Source: Locusta migratoria
Taxonomy: Eukaryota > Arthropoda > Insecta > Orthoptera > Acrididae
Reading direction: 5' to 3'
Length of the DNA: 64,000 nucleotides
NCBI GenBank assembly: GCA_026315105.1
Contig: CM048744.1
Location: 977,374,721-977,438,720 of the forward strand
Positions within the stretch are counted from its first letter, which is position 1, and every line of letters starts with the position of its first letter. The translations under genes were made by a program, and so were the position numbers. Of the stretch, positions 10,416 through 20,309 are shown in pieces. Under the pieces are notes generated by a model. The model saw nothing but the letters and a program-made list of their open reading frames with translations. It was not told the origin of the DNA and ran no database searches.

Positions 10416-11781
10416 TGTTTTCATCAATTAGGTATGGTACATAACTAAATGGTTAAAACAATGTCAAAGAAAAATAAGTCTTAGTTATAAACCTTTTTGA
10501 AAAATAAACATCACACTGAAGGTCAAATTACCTGGAGATAACCCCTCGATATCCCAAATTATTATCATACTTCATACAGAAATCCAAACTTATGGGAACT
10601 GATCACTATTAATTTCCTTGATAACATGAAATATTATAAAATTACACTCATCACTACTCAATAAGTTCTATACAAAACATCTGACAAAATTATATTAACA
10701 GTTTTGACAAAATTATTAATATGCCTGTGTCAGGTACTTCACCAAAACAGCGAGCATCAAAAGAAAGAAAACAACTTCCAGTCCATGGCATCTTGTCCTT
10801 TTCTCACTATCACACAGTAGGTGTGTCCAAAACTTCACTGCACTTTGGGTTTCAAACCAGTTCATCCTTTTTGCAGATACAATGAAGCTCCCATGGTGTG
10901 CCATGCAAAATTTACAAGAAGAAAAGAAAAACTCTACTTTAGTAAAAATAACTAAACACTGTTACCTAACACAAGGAAAAAAATGGACAAAATTACACAT
11001 ATATGTCATGAATCTAAAACAAATTGACACTTACAAAACTGTACTTAACTAACTAAATTACAATATATTTATTTAGAAACAGAAAAAATGAAAGCTGTCC
11101 CTCATAGTGTGATACTTTAAGTTGTCCAACCTTTTTATGACTCAGTCTATTAATCAGCTCATCAACCAGATCAACCTTTAACTTCACATTGCCAAAATAC
11201 AAAAATCATTATTACCAGTATTAGTAGTTCTTGTGTGTGCTATGCTTGACAGGAGAAGAAACTTCAAAGTTGTGCAAAATCCAACCCTTACCAGGTCCCA
11301 TCACTCTACATTTACATTTGTCGTGTGTGCAGCTACAATTCCCATCATACCCTTATTTCATTCCAACGTCAACAAACAGATGTCCATACTTGCCAGATGT
11401 TACCCCCATACCTAGTTAGTTGTGTCTTTACGTCCCAGTGTGTGTCCTCTTATTCGTTACAAAATCCCCACCCACAAAGGGTACCTCACAAAATTCTTCC
11501 AATGCACAAAGTTACCTAACCCCCAACTCACATCTCTCCATAAGTCAATGATGCTCCAATGATTCTTAAACTTCAATCATACCTCTTTGCTCTAATTATC
11601 ATTGTTTTCCAAAAATACACTTTCTGGCAACAACTTCATCCTCAACATATATTTTATTGACAACACAGCACAATACCAGTTCAATATTCACTTCTCAATT
11701 TATAGAGACTTTTTCTTTGCTTAGTAACTAGACCACTGCCCTTGCATATCATATTCATACACCAAACTTCAAATATTTTAA
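10416..11781 (-). other. non-coding 3' tract of element G
   Basis: About 1.37 kb between the pol stop and the polypurine tract. It is AT-rich with only short frames of about 62 codons. Nothing resembling an envelope gene, signal peptide or membrane anchor is seen. This is long for a gypsy element without env. Confidence 0.7.
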
Positions 11782-14700
11782 TCATTCCTTCAAATAAACT
11801 TTCCTCATTCTATCATCATAATTTAGTTGTCCCAACCTCAGAAAAACCTCTTTCAATGGATCCTCCTTCAGTAAACATCGGACCGGAAACCTATAAGGTT
11901 TCAGATCAGTAATATTCTTCAGTCCGTAAACTCTATTTGACTTTGTATAGGCCAACTCGTAAGCATTTTCATGAGCGATCCTTACCACCTTGAAAGGTCC
12001 ATGGTAGATGTGTAAGAACTTCTTTATCTCATCATTTAATTTACTGGATTTCTCTTTCTTCTTCACCAACACCAATTGGCCCAATTTAAACTTGGTAGGT
12101 TTTACCTTACTGTCATGTCTCTGTTTCCTTGCCCCTGCCTTTTTACTCATCATCTCTTTAGCTAATTCCAATTTCTCATCCTGAGTAAGTACACTCGACG
12201 TCGGAAATTCAACTTCTTCACTGATAATATTGGTCGGTTTAATCCCAAACATAAGCTCGCAAGGTGCAAAACCGGTTGATTCATTCCATAAGTTATTAAT
12301 GATGCTTTCAAATTGTTGTATATGGTTTGCCCATGCCGTGTGTTTTTTATTGCAATAGGTTCTACAAAGTCTGTTAATTTCTTTCATGACCCGTTCGCTC
12401 ATATTGCCCTGGGGGAAGTAGGTTGAAATCCTTATGTGTTTGATTTTCTTCAACCCCATGCACTGCATGAATCGTTCTGAAATGAATTGCGGTCCATTAT
12501 CAGACAACAAAGCTTCTGGAACCCCTATATTTGTGAAATAGTCGGTATCTAATTTCTCTACAATGGTCTTAGTATTAGCTCTCTTAATAGGATACAGTTT
12601 GACATATTTCGAAAAAGTATCCAATACTACAAATATGTGCTTGCAACCCCCCGAAGATGTTGGGAGCGGGCCTAGTAAATCGACTGCCACTAATTCTTTT
12701 GGTTTAGTTGGTAGAACAGGATGCATTAAACCATGGGATGGCACAGTTGTAGATTTTACTCTTTGACACTTGTCACAACATTCTATCCTTTTCTTCACCT
12801 TCCTCCACATGTTATTAAAACTGACAGTTTCCTGCAACTTAGCTATTACCTTCCTTGTTCCATAGTGCCCATAGCTTTCATGAATCAAATCAATTAGTTT
12901 GTCTACATGTTGTTCAGGGAAACATAGTTTCCACTGTTCCTTGTCCAACGTTTTCCTCCTGAACAAAACACCCTTGTGGATTTTATAATATTGCTTTACT
13001 TTTGGTGCTTCCCCTGAATTGTAATATTCCTTAACCAGTTTCAAACTTGGATCCCCATTCTGCTCCCTCCTCAAATCCTTGCAAATTCTCCTAATAATTT
13101 TTTCTTCTTTGACCCCCTGAATATAAAACAAACGTATACCCTCATCTGCTGTTTCCCCAACTTCATCTTCTTTCAGTCCTATAGGCATTCTAGATAAGGC
13201 ATCGGCTATTATATTGTCTTTTCCCTTAATGTATCTGATCTCTATTTTAAATTGTTGCAGGTAGAGAGCCCATCTAGTTAATCTTGGGTGCTTCAGCCTA
13301 CTCTGTTTCAGAAAACTCAAAGCCTTATGGTCAGTATATACCACTGTCTCATGTCCCAAGAGGTAGTTTTCAAACTTTTGAAATCCAAAAACTACTGCCA
13401 AAGCCTCTAATTCTGTTACATAATAATTCTTCTCATGGGAGTGCAGGGTTCTGCTAGCAAAGGCAATGGTCCTATGTTCCAATTCACCCTCTGTCTTAAC
13501 CAACTGAAAAATTTCTACTCCCAGACCGCACATGCTTGCATCCGTACTCATACCAAACGGCAAGGAAAAATCAGGATGATGTAGTATTTTGCTTTCTGTC
13601 AATTCCTTCTTTAGTTTCTGAAAAGCTACCTCACACTCTTCAGTCCATTTCCAAATGGCATTCTTTTTTAGCAAGTTACTTAAACAATGTTGATTAAAAG
13701 ATTGATCCCCTACAAACTTTCTATAGTATCCAAATAAACCGAACATTGATTTCAAGTCTCTCTTATTTCTGGGTGTCGCAAAATCAGCAATGGCCTTTAG
13801 TTTCTCAGGATTAGGGTGGATACCCTGATTGTTAATCTTATGTCCCAAAAATATAACCTCCTTTTTTACGAACTCCGACTTCTTCAGATTCAACTTCATA
13901 CCCCCTCGATAAACAGAATTTAACATTTCATTGATATGTTGGCAATGTTCGAACCAATTTGAATTTGCTACCAAAATGTCATCCACATACACTGTCACTT
14001 TCTTCAACAATTCATCCCCCAAAACTTTATCTAACGCTCTTATAAATACACACACTGATAAATTTAAGCCGAAAGGTACCACACAGTAATGGTATGATCT
14101 GCCTTCATGCAGAAAAGCAGTGTATTGTCTAGATTCTTCTGCTAACTTTATGTTCCAGTATCCACAGGTTACATCAAAAGAAGACAGATATTTTGCTCCA
14201 TGAAATTTCTGCAATAATTCATCAATTTTTGCAGGTCTATCACCCTCTCCAATCACAATTTCATTTAACCACCGGGCATCCAACACTACTCTCACACTTC
14301 CATTCTTTTTCTTCACTGTTACAATTGGATTGTTGTAACGACTGTTTGACCTTTCTATTATACCCCAATCTAACATTCTTTTTATTTCCCTGCTGACAGC
14401 TTCTTTTCTGGATACAGGTATATCATATGGCATTCTGAAGAATGGTGCATGTTCTTTAATTTTTAGTTTACATTCAAAACTGTGAACTAATCCAGGCCTT
14501 TCTGAAAATACTCTCCTATTTCTCATCAACACCTCTTCCAAGTCCTTCCTCTGACACCCGTTTAGGTCCTCTACTCCTTCCACCTTACTTCTTATATCAG
14601 TTATGGTTTCTTCTTCCTCAGTTACAAAAACACGGTTTTCACCAAAAATACACCGCAAAGGTAAATCTATATCTAGCTGCTGCTGATCACCCATTTTTTC

Positions 14701-15996
14701 CACAAATGACACATTGAACACTTCACCATTCTGCTTAAAATTAAATTCCCCACAAGCAAAATTCATATTAACTTGATACTTTCTCAAGAATTCAGTTCCC
14801 AGGATCATTTCAATACTAAGGTCTGGTATCACATAAAATTTACATTCTAACATTTGACCAGCCAACTCAATATTTATTAATATTTCATGTTTAATAACTT
14901 TTGAAGCTTTCCCTGTAGCCCCTACAATTCTCATTCCAGACACAGGTAACACAACCACTCCTCCCTTTTCCTGGACATATTCATAAAACTTTTGGGATAC
15001 CCCATTTATTTCACTCCCACTATCCAATAAACATTTTACAGACAGATCTCCCACTTTGACAGTGACTACAGGATGCCAGACTATCTCTTGTTCTGTTACT
15101 TCTCCCTCTTCAAACAATAAATCCTCACTAACCCTTTTTCTAGACAAGTCCTCTAATAGATCCTCAAATTTTTCTCCCACTCTGGTAATGTGGCATACAT
15201 TAATTTCTTCTTTTTGTATCTCTGTTTCCCCCCATTGCATAATGTCCTCCCCCGCTACTGCTCCAACCACCTTTTTTATTCTAATCAACTCATCATTGTC
15301 ATCAAAAGTACATTCGATCATTTCCTGATTTTCGTCTTCCTTCTCATTCTCCCCTATTAACCCCTCTTTGGATTTGGAATCACTGCTCTCACCCTCTCCA
15401 CTAAACATTTTGCCAAGTACTTGATCCCTTAATTCTTCTTTAACCCACAAAGATAAACATCTCACCTTTTTAACAACTCCCAAAAGTTCTCGATTTTCAT
15501 TGGTATCCAAATATTTACTTACAAAATTCTCCCCGTCCCCCATGTCCACAACACCATTAATTTCTTTTTCGTCTTCCACTCCCACTTCTACAATCATCTC
15601 CCCACTAGTATCTTCTGGCAGTACAGCACCACTTACTTTTATATCTGACTGCAACTTACCTATTACATCACTATCCATTACAGACTCATTGTCCTCCACC
15701 TTGTTTCTCTCTTCTGATCTAGGTACCCTTTTTTTGTTTTCTATGGCCATCCTTTCATTATTTCTACCGACTACCTTATCTTCCAGAGGACCAGTTATTT
15801 CTACTAATTTAACTTTATTCCGTTCATTTGGTTTATGTCTATTTACTACATTACAATGTCTATTATTATAATTCATGGTTGTCCCGTGACTGTGTGCCCT
15901 GTTGTTTACCCATGGTTCTTTTCCGTGCCCTGCCCAGGTTCGAACCCCAACCTGCGCCTTTCTTAGTTTAAACGGTTTTGACGAACATTTCCATTT
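11782..15996 (-). CDS. pol: Pol polyprotein of element G (protease, RT, RNase H, integrase)
   Basis: The frame is open from 15996, just after a TGA at 15997-15999, to the stop at 11782. The first ATG is at 15876, giving 1364 residues from it, but expression is most simply by -1 frameshifting from gag at 15966-15972. With residues counted from that ATG, the aspartic protease active site LLDSGSE is at about 283-289. The RT catalytic box YVDD is at 630-633. RNase H starts with a TDASMCGLG motif. The integrase His2Cys2 zinc finger starts at about His999 (H..GHYGTRK ... CDKCQ). The DDE triad is at about D1066, D1126 and E1161, with 34 residues between the last two. No stop or frameshift interrupts it, as in a potentially active copy. 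The N-terminal 270 residues before the protease are acidic and unassigned. Confidence 0.94.
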   Translation of the reverse strand, partial: KWKCSSKPFKLRKAQVGVRTWAGHGKEPWVNNRAHSHGTTMNYNNRHCNVVNRHKPNERNKVKLVEITGPLEDKVVGRNNERMAIENKKRVPRSEERNKVEDNESVMDSDVIGKLQSDIKVSGAVLPEDTSGEMIVEVGVEDEKEINGVVDMGDGENFVSKYLDTNENRELLGVVKKVRCLSLWVKEELRDQVLGKMFSGEGESSDSKSKEGLIGENEKEDENQEMIECTFDDNDELIRIKKVVGAVAGEDIMQWGETEIQKEEINVCHITRVGEKFEDLLEDLSRKRVSEDLLFEEGEVTEQEIVWHPVVTVKVGDLSVKCLLDSGSEINGVSQKFYEYVQEKGGVVVLPVSGMRIVGATGKASKVIKHEILINIELAGQMLECKFYVIPDLSIEMILGTEFLRKYQVNMNFACGEFNFKQNGEVFNVSFVEKMGDQQQLDIDLPLRCIFGENRVFVTEEEETITDIRSKVEGVEDLNGCQRKDLEEVLMRNRRVFSERPGLVHSFECKLKIKEHAPFFRMPYDIPVSRKEAVSREIKRMLDWGIIERSNSRYNNPIVTVKKKNGSVRVVLDARWLNEIVIGEGDRPAKIDELLQKFHGAKYLSSFDVTCGYWNIKLAEESRQYTAFLHEGRSYHYCVVPFGLNLSVCVFIRALDKVLGDELLKKVTVYVDDILVANSNWFEHCQHINEMLNSVYRGGMKLNLKKSEFVKKEVIFLGHKINNQGIHPNPEKLKAIADFATPRNKRDLKSMFGLFGYYRKFVGDQSFNQHCLSNLLKKNAIWKWTEECEVAFQKLKKELTESKILHHPDFSLPFGMSTDASMCGLGVEIFQLVKTEGELEHRTIAFASRTLHSHEKNYYVTELEALAVVFGFQKFENYLLGHETVVYTDHKALSFLKQSRLKHPRLTRWALYLQQFKIEIRYIKGKDNIIADALSRMPIGLKEDEVGETADEGIRLFYIQGVKEEKIIRRICKDLRREQNGDPSLKLVKEYYNSGEAPKVKQYYKIHKGVLFRRKTLDKEQWKLCFPEQHVDKLIDLIHESYGHYGTRKVIAKLQETVSFNNMWRKVKKRIECCDKCQRVKSTTVPSHGLMHPVLPTKPKELVAVDLLGPLPTSSGGCKHIFVVLDTFSKYVKLYPIKRANTKTIVEKLDTDYFTNIGVPEALLSDNGPQFISERFMQCMGLKKIKHIRISTYFPQGNMSERVMKEINRLCRTYCNKKHTAWANHIQQFESIINNLWNESTGFAPCELMFGIKPTNIISEEVEFPTSSVLTQDEKLELAKEMMSKKAGARKQRHDSKVKPTKFKLGQLVLVKKKEKSSKLNDEIKKFLHIYHGPFKVVRIAHENAYELAYTKSNRVYGLKNITDLKPYRFPVRCLLKEDPLKEVFLRLGQLNYDDRMRKVYLKE
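15935..15954 (-). promoter_or_regulatory. candidate frameshift-stimulating stem-loop
   Basis: On the - strand CAGGTT (15954-15949) pairs with AACCTG (15940-15935) around an 8-base loop. It lies 11 bases after the slippery heptamer, in the position where a stimulatory structure is expected. A pseudoknot extension was not resolved. Confidence 0.5.
15963..15972 (-). promoter_or_regulatory. -1 ribosomal frameshift site TTTAAAC followed by gag stop
   Basis: The gag frame ends ...CGT TTA AAC TAA. The heptamer T TTA AAC fits X XXY YYZ exactly and directly precedes the stop. A one-base backward slip places the ribosome in the open pol frame, which begins just upstream at 15996 and overlaps gag by 34 bases. 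Confidence 0.85.
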
Positions 15997-17825
15997 TCAC
16001 CATATTGTTGACCTCTGCCACTTCCCCATTCATTACTACCCCCATCGTGTCCATTTACTCCCCAATTATTACTTTGATTCCTGTACTGATTCCCCCGATT
16101 CCAAAAATGCCCATTATTGTTCCGTTGTTCCTGATGGTTTCTTTGATGATTACCAAAATTACCCCCATTATTGTGTCTTGGCCCCCAATTATTCCTCTGA
16201 TTAGCCTCAAAACCACTTCCACGGTTTCCTTGACTGTTGTTCTGGTACCCACTTGTTCCACGATTCCTATTATTATTCTCATAGTATGTTCCATTTGTTT
16301 GGAAATGATTCTGGTTTTGTTCCCCATTGCCTGAGTAATTTCTCCCCTTTGAGTCTATCCTTTCTACTTCTTCCAAATAATTTAGGAAGTCATCTACATC
16401 ATTCTTGGGAGCTGGTAACAACATACCCCTAATTCTTTCAGGCAACTTATTTACCAAGTTACCTATCAGTACTGGTGGAGCCTTCATTTCCGCACTCAGA
16501 TATTTCGCTTTCCTCACCCATTCTTGACAAAACTGCCTCATGGTGCCCTGATATGAATCATATGTACTACCACTGGTAAAGGCTTGCAATAACAAGTTCC
16601 TCTCCCTCTGTGACCAGAACTTCTCTATATATTGCTTCTTGAATTCTTCCCACGACGTACATGTCTCTGCCACATCAGCTGCCCAACTATACGCGTCTCC
16701 CCTCATGTAACCCTTCATATACTCAATCTTCTCCACATCACTCATGTAATTGGGTAAACTCTTAAATTCCCCCAGGAATTCCACTGGGTGTATTGGCCCA
16801 TTAGGCTCAAAAACATTGAACACTTTATTAAGTGTTGGGCCCAACTGACTTGTCCCTAAACCTACTTTACTCACTTCAATTTTCACAGTCTCTTTCACCT
16901 CTTGTTTTATTTCACTCAACTTGTTATCAACAGAATTTTGCACTTTCTTCATTTCCTCCCCCACAGCAGCAACACATTGTTTGTTTACTTCTGTTTCAAC
17001 TTTCGATTCAAAACTACTGCTGATCTGGTTGATTTTACCCTCCAGCTCCTCATAGTTATCTGAACAAAACTTAGCTATCTGTAATTTATTATCCTCACAT
17101 TTTTGAGAAACATCTTTCATTTTATCCTCACAAAATGCAATCACATGGTTTTGTCCTGAGACACAAGTCCCATGGAATTTCTTTAACATATCTTTCGCTT
17201 CTAAATCTACAGTGCGAATTTTCTTATTACAAGATTCCTCCACAGTCTTTATTTTTTGATCTAGTTTTATCAAATTGTCATTAATGACACCAATCTCTTT
17301 GAACATTGTTTCCACTCTGCGGTTTGTTTGTTCTACTGTGCCTCTGATATTATTCATGTTACTGTTCATATTATCGTTCATTTTCCTCAAAAATGCCATT
17401 ATAGCATCATCCCCTCCTATAGCACTACTTTTATTTGTCTCATTAGGTGGACCCTCACGTACAGAATTTGCCCTATTACAACCTGCATGCTCTGGTCCAT
17501 AACCCCGCGCATTTTCAACATTAATTTCAGAATCGTTAAATTTAATTCTGGTGCTACATAACAAATCAGTATTTCTCCCATACCTGCCCGGTTCAAATAC
17601 TGCCGGCGAAATCGGAGACACTTCGTCACTAACTAGGTTTACTCTCATTACACCGATAGATGATGCTTCTCCACTAGATTTGAAACCGCTGTCTTCCCTC
17701 TCCCCATTAACATTAACAATATTTAATTTACACGTATTAACATTATCAACACGCTCCCCCTCGCTTTTGTCAAACAACACTTCGTGTTCAAACTTATTTC
17801 CTTCCATGTTGTACACTTTGAACAT
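15963..17825 (-). CDS. gag: Gag protein of element G
   Basis: 620 codons from an ATG at 17825 to a TAA at 15963-15965. Residues about 130-340 are rich in Lys/Glu with heptad-like spacing and probably coiled coil. Residues about 342-470 carry the conserved retrotransposon gag fold (PVEFLGEF, YMRGDAYSWA, EEFKKQYIEKFW, NKLPERIRGM). From about 495 to the end the protein is very Asn/Gly/Arg/Gln-rich. No CCHC zinc knuckle is present and this tail has no Cys, so nucleic-acid binding probably relies on the Arg/Gly/Asn-rich tail. The downstream pol frame overlaps by 34 bases and is reached by -1 slippage. Confidence 0.93.
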   Translation of the reverse strand: MFKVYNMEGNKFEHEVLFDKSEGERVDNVNTCKLNIVNVNGEREDSGFKSSGEASSIGVMRVNLVSDEVSPISPAVFEPGRYGRNTDLLCSTRIKFNDSEINVENARGYGPEHAGCNRANSVREGPPNETNKSSAIGGDDAIMAFLRKMNDNMNSNMNNIRGTVEQTNRRVETMFKEIGVINDNLIKLDQKIKTVEESCNKKIRTVDLEAKDMLKKFHGTCVSGQNHVIAFCEDKMKDVSQKCEDNKLQIAKFCSDNYEELEGKINQISSSFESKVETEVNKQCVAAVGEEMKKVQNSVDNKLSEIKQEVKETVKIEVSKVGLGTSQLGPTLNKVFNVFEPNGPIHPVEFLGEFKSLPNYMSDVEKIEYMKGYMRGDAYSWAADVAETCTSWEEFKKQYIEKFWSQRERNLLLQAFTSGSTYDSYQGTMRQFCQEWVRKAKYLSAEMKAPPVLIGNLVNKLPERIRGMLLPAPKNDVDDFLNYLEEVERIDSKGRNYSGNGEQNQNHFQTNGTYYENNNRNRGTSGYQNNSQGNRGSGFEANQRNNWGPRHNNGGNFGNHQRNHQEQRNNNGHFWNRGNQYRNQSNNWGVNGHDGGSNEWGSGRGQQYGENGNVRQNRLN

Positions 17826-18298
17826 ACGACAAATATTTCAGTGATATGACAGTGTTTATATACCTGTTCTTAGTTGTTTTCGTGCGTTGTTGCTGACATA
17901 CTGCTGTTCCCTCTCGCGTGGCGCCGACCAGCTGTTGATCCAGTTCTTCAAAAACAATCTGCTAGGCCGCCTCTTCGTAGTTTTGCTCCGCAACCCGCTG
18001 ATTGGATGCTGATTCACGACGGTCGTCCGTTGTCTCCCTTCACCATTGGTCCTCGTTAACACTTATTCCCGCTATGACGCCTTTTTCAAAGTTCAACTAA
18101 TGCTTAAAACAAAAGTTTACAAAATTTCAAAAGTCACTCGTACTCTGTGCGTTCACTGTTTTAACGTTGCACCTGCTCTTGCCACGTGCCTGTACTTCGT
18201 TAAGTCTCACAAATGCACTGTGATACGATTTCTTGCAATTGTTCTAAAGTCTCGTGAGCTCAATCAAAGTGTGAATATCGGAATTGCACAAAATGTTC
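17826..18298 (-). other. 5' leader of element G
   Basis: About 470 bp between the primer-binding site and the gag ATG. It has no frame above about 90 codons and is presumed untranslated leader and packaging region. Confidence 0.7.
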
Positions 18299-18314
18299 CT
18301 CACCCGGGGCACCA
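18299..18314 (-). other. primer-binding site of element G
   Basis: The - strand reads AT then TGGTGCCCCGGGTGAG directly after the 5' LTR. The leading TGG pairs with a tRNA 3' CCA. I could not assign the tRNA with confidence. Confidence 0.75.
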
Positions 18315-18316
18315 AT

Positions 18317-18988
18317 TGTAACTAAGCAGGTTCTTACCTCTATTACTATCTCGTTCTCGGTCTCACTTTTCCGGAAACACACGGTAACCGGGAACACTGA
18401 AATCAACAGGCTACTAGCACAATAATAAATAACACTTGGACTTTTGGTTTCGATTACGTTTAATACTTTCCTAAGTGTCTATTTAGCTATAATCAATCCT
18501 TACACAAGGTTATTTTCTATAGTCTCTCACACATTTCTCAACACCGTTCCATCCTCTCTTCTTCCCGACTCGCTTCGTAGCTAACTGTCTTTTTTTACTT
18601 GTATCCTTCCGCCGGCCTTTCCCACCGGTTTTCGTACAGTACTTTTATACAACAGGAAAATAACTCATACTTTATAATTTACTTATACTAATTTGATACA
18701 TTTTTCTTAAGCTAATTTAAATTGATATTGACTTATTTTCTACTATTTTCAATATAAAAAAATGATGTTAAATAGGTAGGAACTATTTTATGCGTAATGT
18801 CCCCTTCCTTAATCTAAGTACCGTACCAAATTTGAAAATATTCCGTTTTTTTTATTCACATATTTGAAAACACGCAATTGATTTGAAAACTACTTTAGCC
18901 TGATGTCTTTTAATTAGCCCCTTTTTCAATTATGAACATTCACAAAAGTAGCAAAACTATGATTACAAGCCATATCTGCTAACTTACA
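18317..18988 (-). repeat. 5' LTR of element G
   Basis: 672 bp, TGTAA...TTACA, with the only difference from its partner at 18568 (A). It is the 5' LTR for the - strand element. Confidence 0.96.
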
Positions 18989-18992
18989 AGCA

Positions 18993-19500
18993 GAGTGGGT
19001 CACCCTGAGGAACAACATGTAGCTGACTATAATATCTTGATTTCAAAGATTGCTTCATGAGCCAGGTGATATGGATATTTCTTAATGTTGCAGATAGGAG
19101 TTATCCTTTCGACACATTCTCTGGTCCTGAAATTATATTGGCCCTATGGTAACCTAACGTCACGGCACCCTTCGTCCAACAGTTACCGCTCCCTCATCAT
19201 ATCATCTTGTCCCAATTCATTTTTTTTTCACCCTCATTGTTTGCTGCTATTTTGCACTTCTCTACTTCTATTCTACTGGCTCCCACTCCACCCCTTTTGC
19301 TCAATCCACAGTCCTCCCTCCTCCCCATCCCATAATGTTCCAAAGGTGTATCTTACAACTTTATCCATCTATTCTGTTCCTATACATTCCAATCAGAAGT
19401 GTCGATATCTGGATTACCACATTTACCCTGAATCCTCCTCTCCCCATCTCATTCCAGTTCACACTCGTTGACAAAACCCTTAAGGTGCTGTGGTCAAAGA
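18993..19500. other. unassigned repeat-like sequence
   Basis: This continues the sequence interrupted by element G (left part before 9729). It is pyrimidine-rich on + with no assignable protein. It has the look of a degenerate repeat leading into the GT microsatellite, but I cannot name it. Confidence 0.3.
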
Positions 19501-19506
19501 TAGCTG

Positions 19507-19507
<1 letters not shown>

Positions 19508-19545
<38 letters not shown>

Positions 19546-19566
19546 TGTGTGTGTGTGTGTGTGTGC
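19508..19566. repeat. (GT)n microsatellite
   Basis: Nearly uninterrupted GT dinucleotides, with one GA interruption near 19542. Confidence 0.95.
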
Positions 19567-19869
19567 ACGCGCATGTTCCTTTTCTGGTTTCAGTTGTCTA
19601 CTCAGCGAGCTTGTGTGTGACTTAGTGGTTACAGTTAATGCCAATCTAACTTCATAATATTGTTGATACTCTAACCTGAACTTTCCACTGCTTATTATAA
19701 ATTGTCACTTTAAAAGAGGTGTGTTAATTATTTTCAGTCTAATTTTATGTTCCACAGGTTAGAACACGATATATTACTAAACCAATTTGCTGCTATGTAT
19801 TATTCAATTAATCAAAGAAACTCTACTGCAAAGATCTGCTAAAGAAAAAAAGAAAGATAGAGTGCCAGG

Positions 19870-20215
19870 ATAGTACTTAGCTCCTCTCAGTACCACTGAT
19901 ACCAGCACAAAAAATGATGAAAATACAAATAGTACTTTCAGAGTCAATCCTTCTTCAGCAGGAGATAAGAAAGAGGAGAAATGGAGAAGGGATGGTGTAT
20001 TGCTTTAGTCACACCCAAGTCCTAGGTTTTGAGTAAAGCAATCCACCTACATTTTGTTAGTAAAGCAATCACCACCCTTTCCTCTTTCTCCTCTTTCCTC
20101 TCTCCTGCTTGAAGAAGGATTGATTCCGAAAGATAACTACAAATATTTTTGTCCTTTTTTGTATTAACTATCATGGTACTGACCTGTGTAGTACTCCTGT
20201 ATTTTAACATGAGCA
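19870..20215. mobile_element. fold-back PLE-like insertion (degraded)
   Basis: The left part, read on -, and the right part, read on +, share a purine/pyrimidine-rich arm. GAGTCAATCCTTCTTCAGC near 19941 mirrors GCTTGAAGAAGGATTGATTC near 20107. The right arm carries TTGAAGA, a GGAUUGAUUCC-type hairpin and GAAA, a hammerhead-like core with C3 changed. Boundaries are approximate. A possible imperfect duplication AAATTGTCAYTTT lies at 19692 and 20230. Confidence 0.5.
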
Positions 20216-20309
20216 GATCTATTTAAACTTAAATTGTCATTTTCAAGTGACGTGATGATGTCTAGTTGGCCTATCATAAATTACACATCTCTGGCATCTG
20301 TATATTAGT

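Larger units (their letters stand above)
9733..18988 (-). mobile_element. complete Ty3/gypsy LTR retrotransposon (element G), recent insertion
   Basis: Two 672-bp LTRs (9733-10404 and 18317-18988) bound 7.9 kb. They begin TGTAA and end TTACA. A 4-bp target duplication AGCA lies outside at 9729-9732 and 18989-18992. The LTRs differ at one position (9984 C versus 18568 A), so the insertion is young. On the - strand the order is LTR, primer-binding site, gag, pol (protease-RT-RNase H-integrase), a 1.4 kb non-coding tract, polypurine tract and LTR. No env-like frame is present. Gag and pol are both open and linked by a -1 frameshift site, so the copy could be autonomous. Whether it is transcribed cannot be told from sequence. 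Confidence 0.96.

Noticed and set aside
11231..11519. Possible small env or accessory genes of element G
   Set aside because: All overlapping frames are short, on the wrong (+) strand and without signal or membrane segments.
14193..15871. Several + strand frames opposite pol
   Set aside because: Antisense shadows of an intact, motif-bearing pol frame.
15931..15950. GGTTCGAACC near the gag-pol junction as a Pol III B-box
   Set aside because: No A-box at proper spacing and the palindrome is explained by the frameshift hairpin inside coding sequence.
16055..16334. Open frames opposite or alongside gag (90 and 118 codons)
   Set aside because: Shadows of the Asn/Gly-rich gag tail. Composition follows the codon bias of the real frame.
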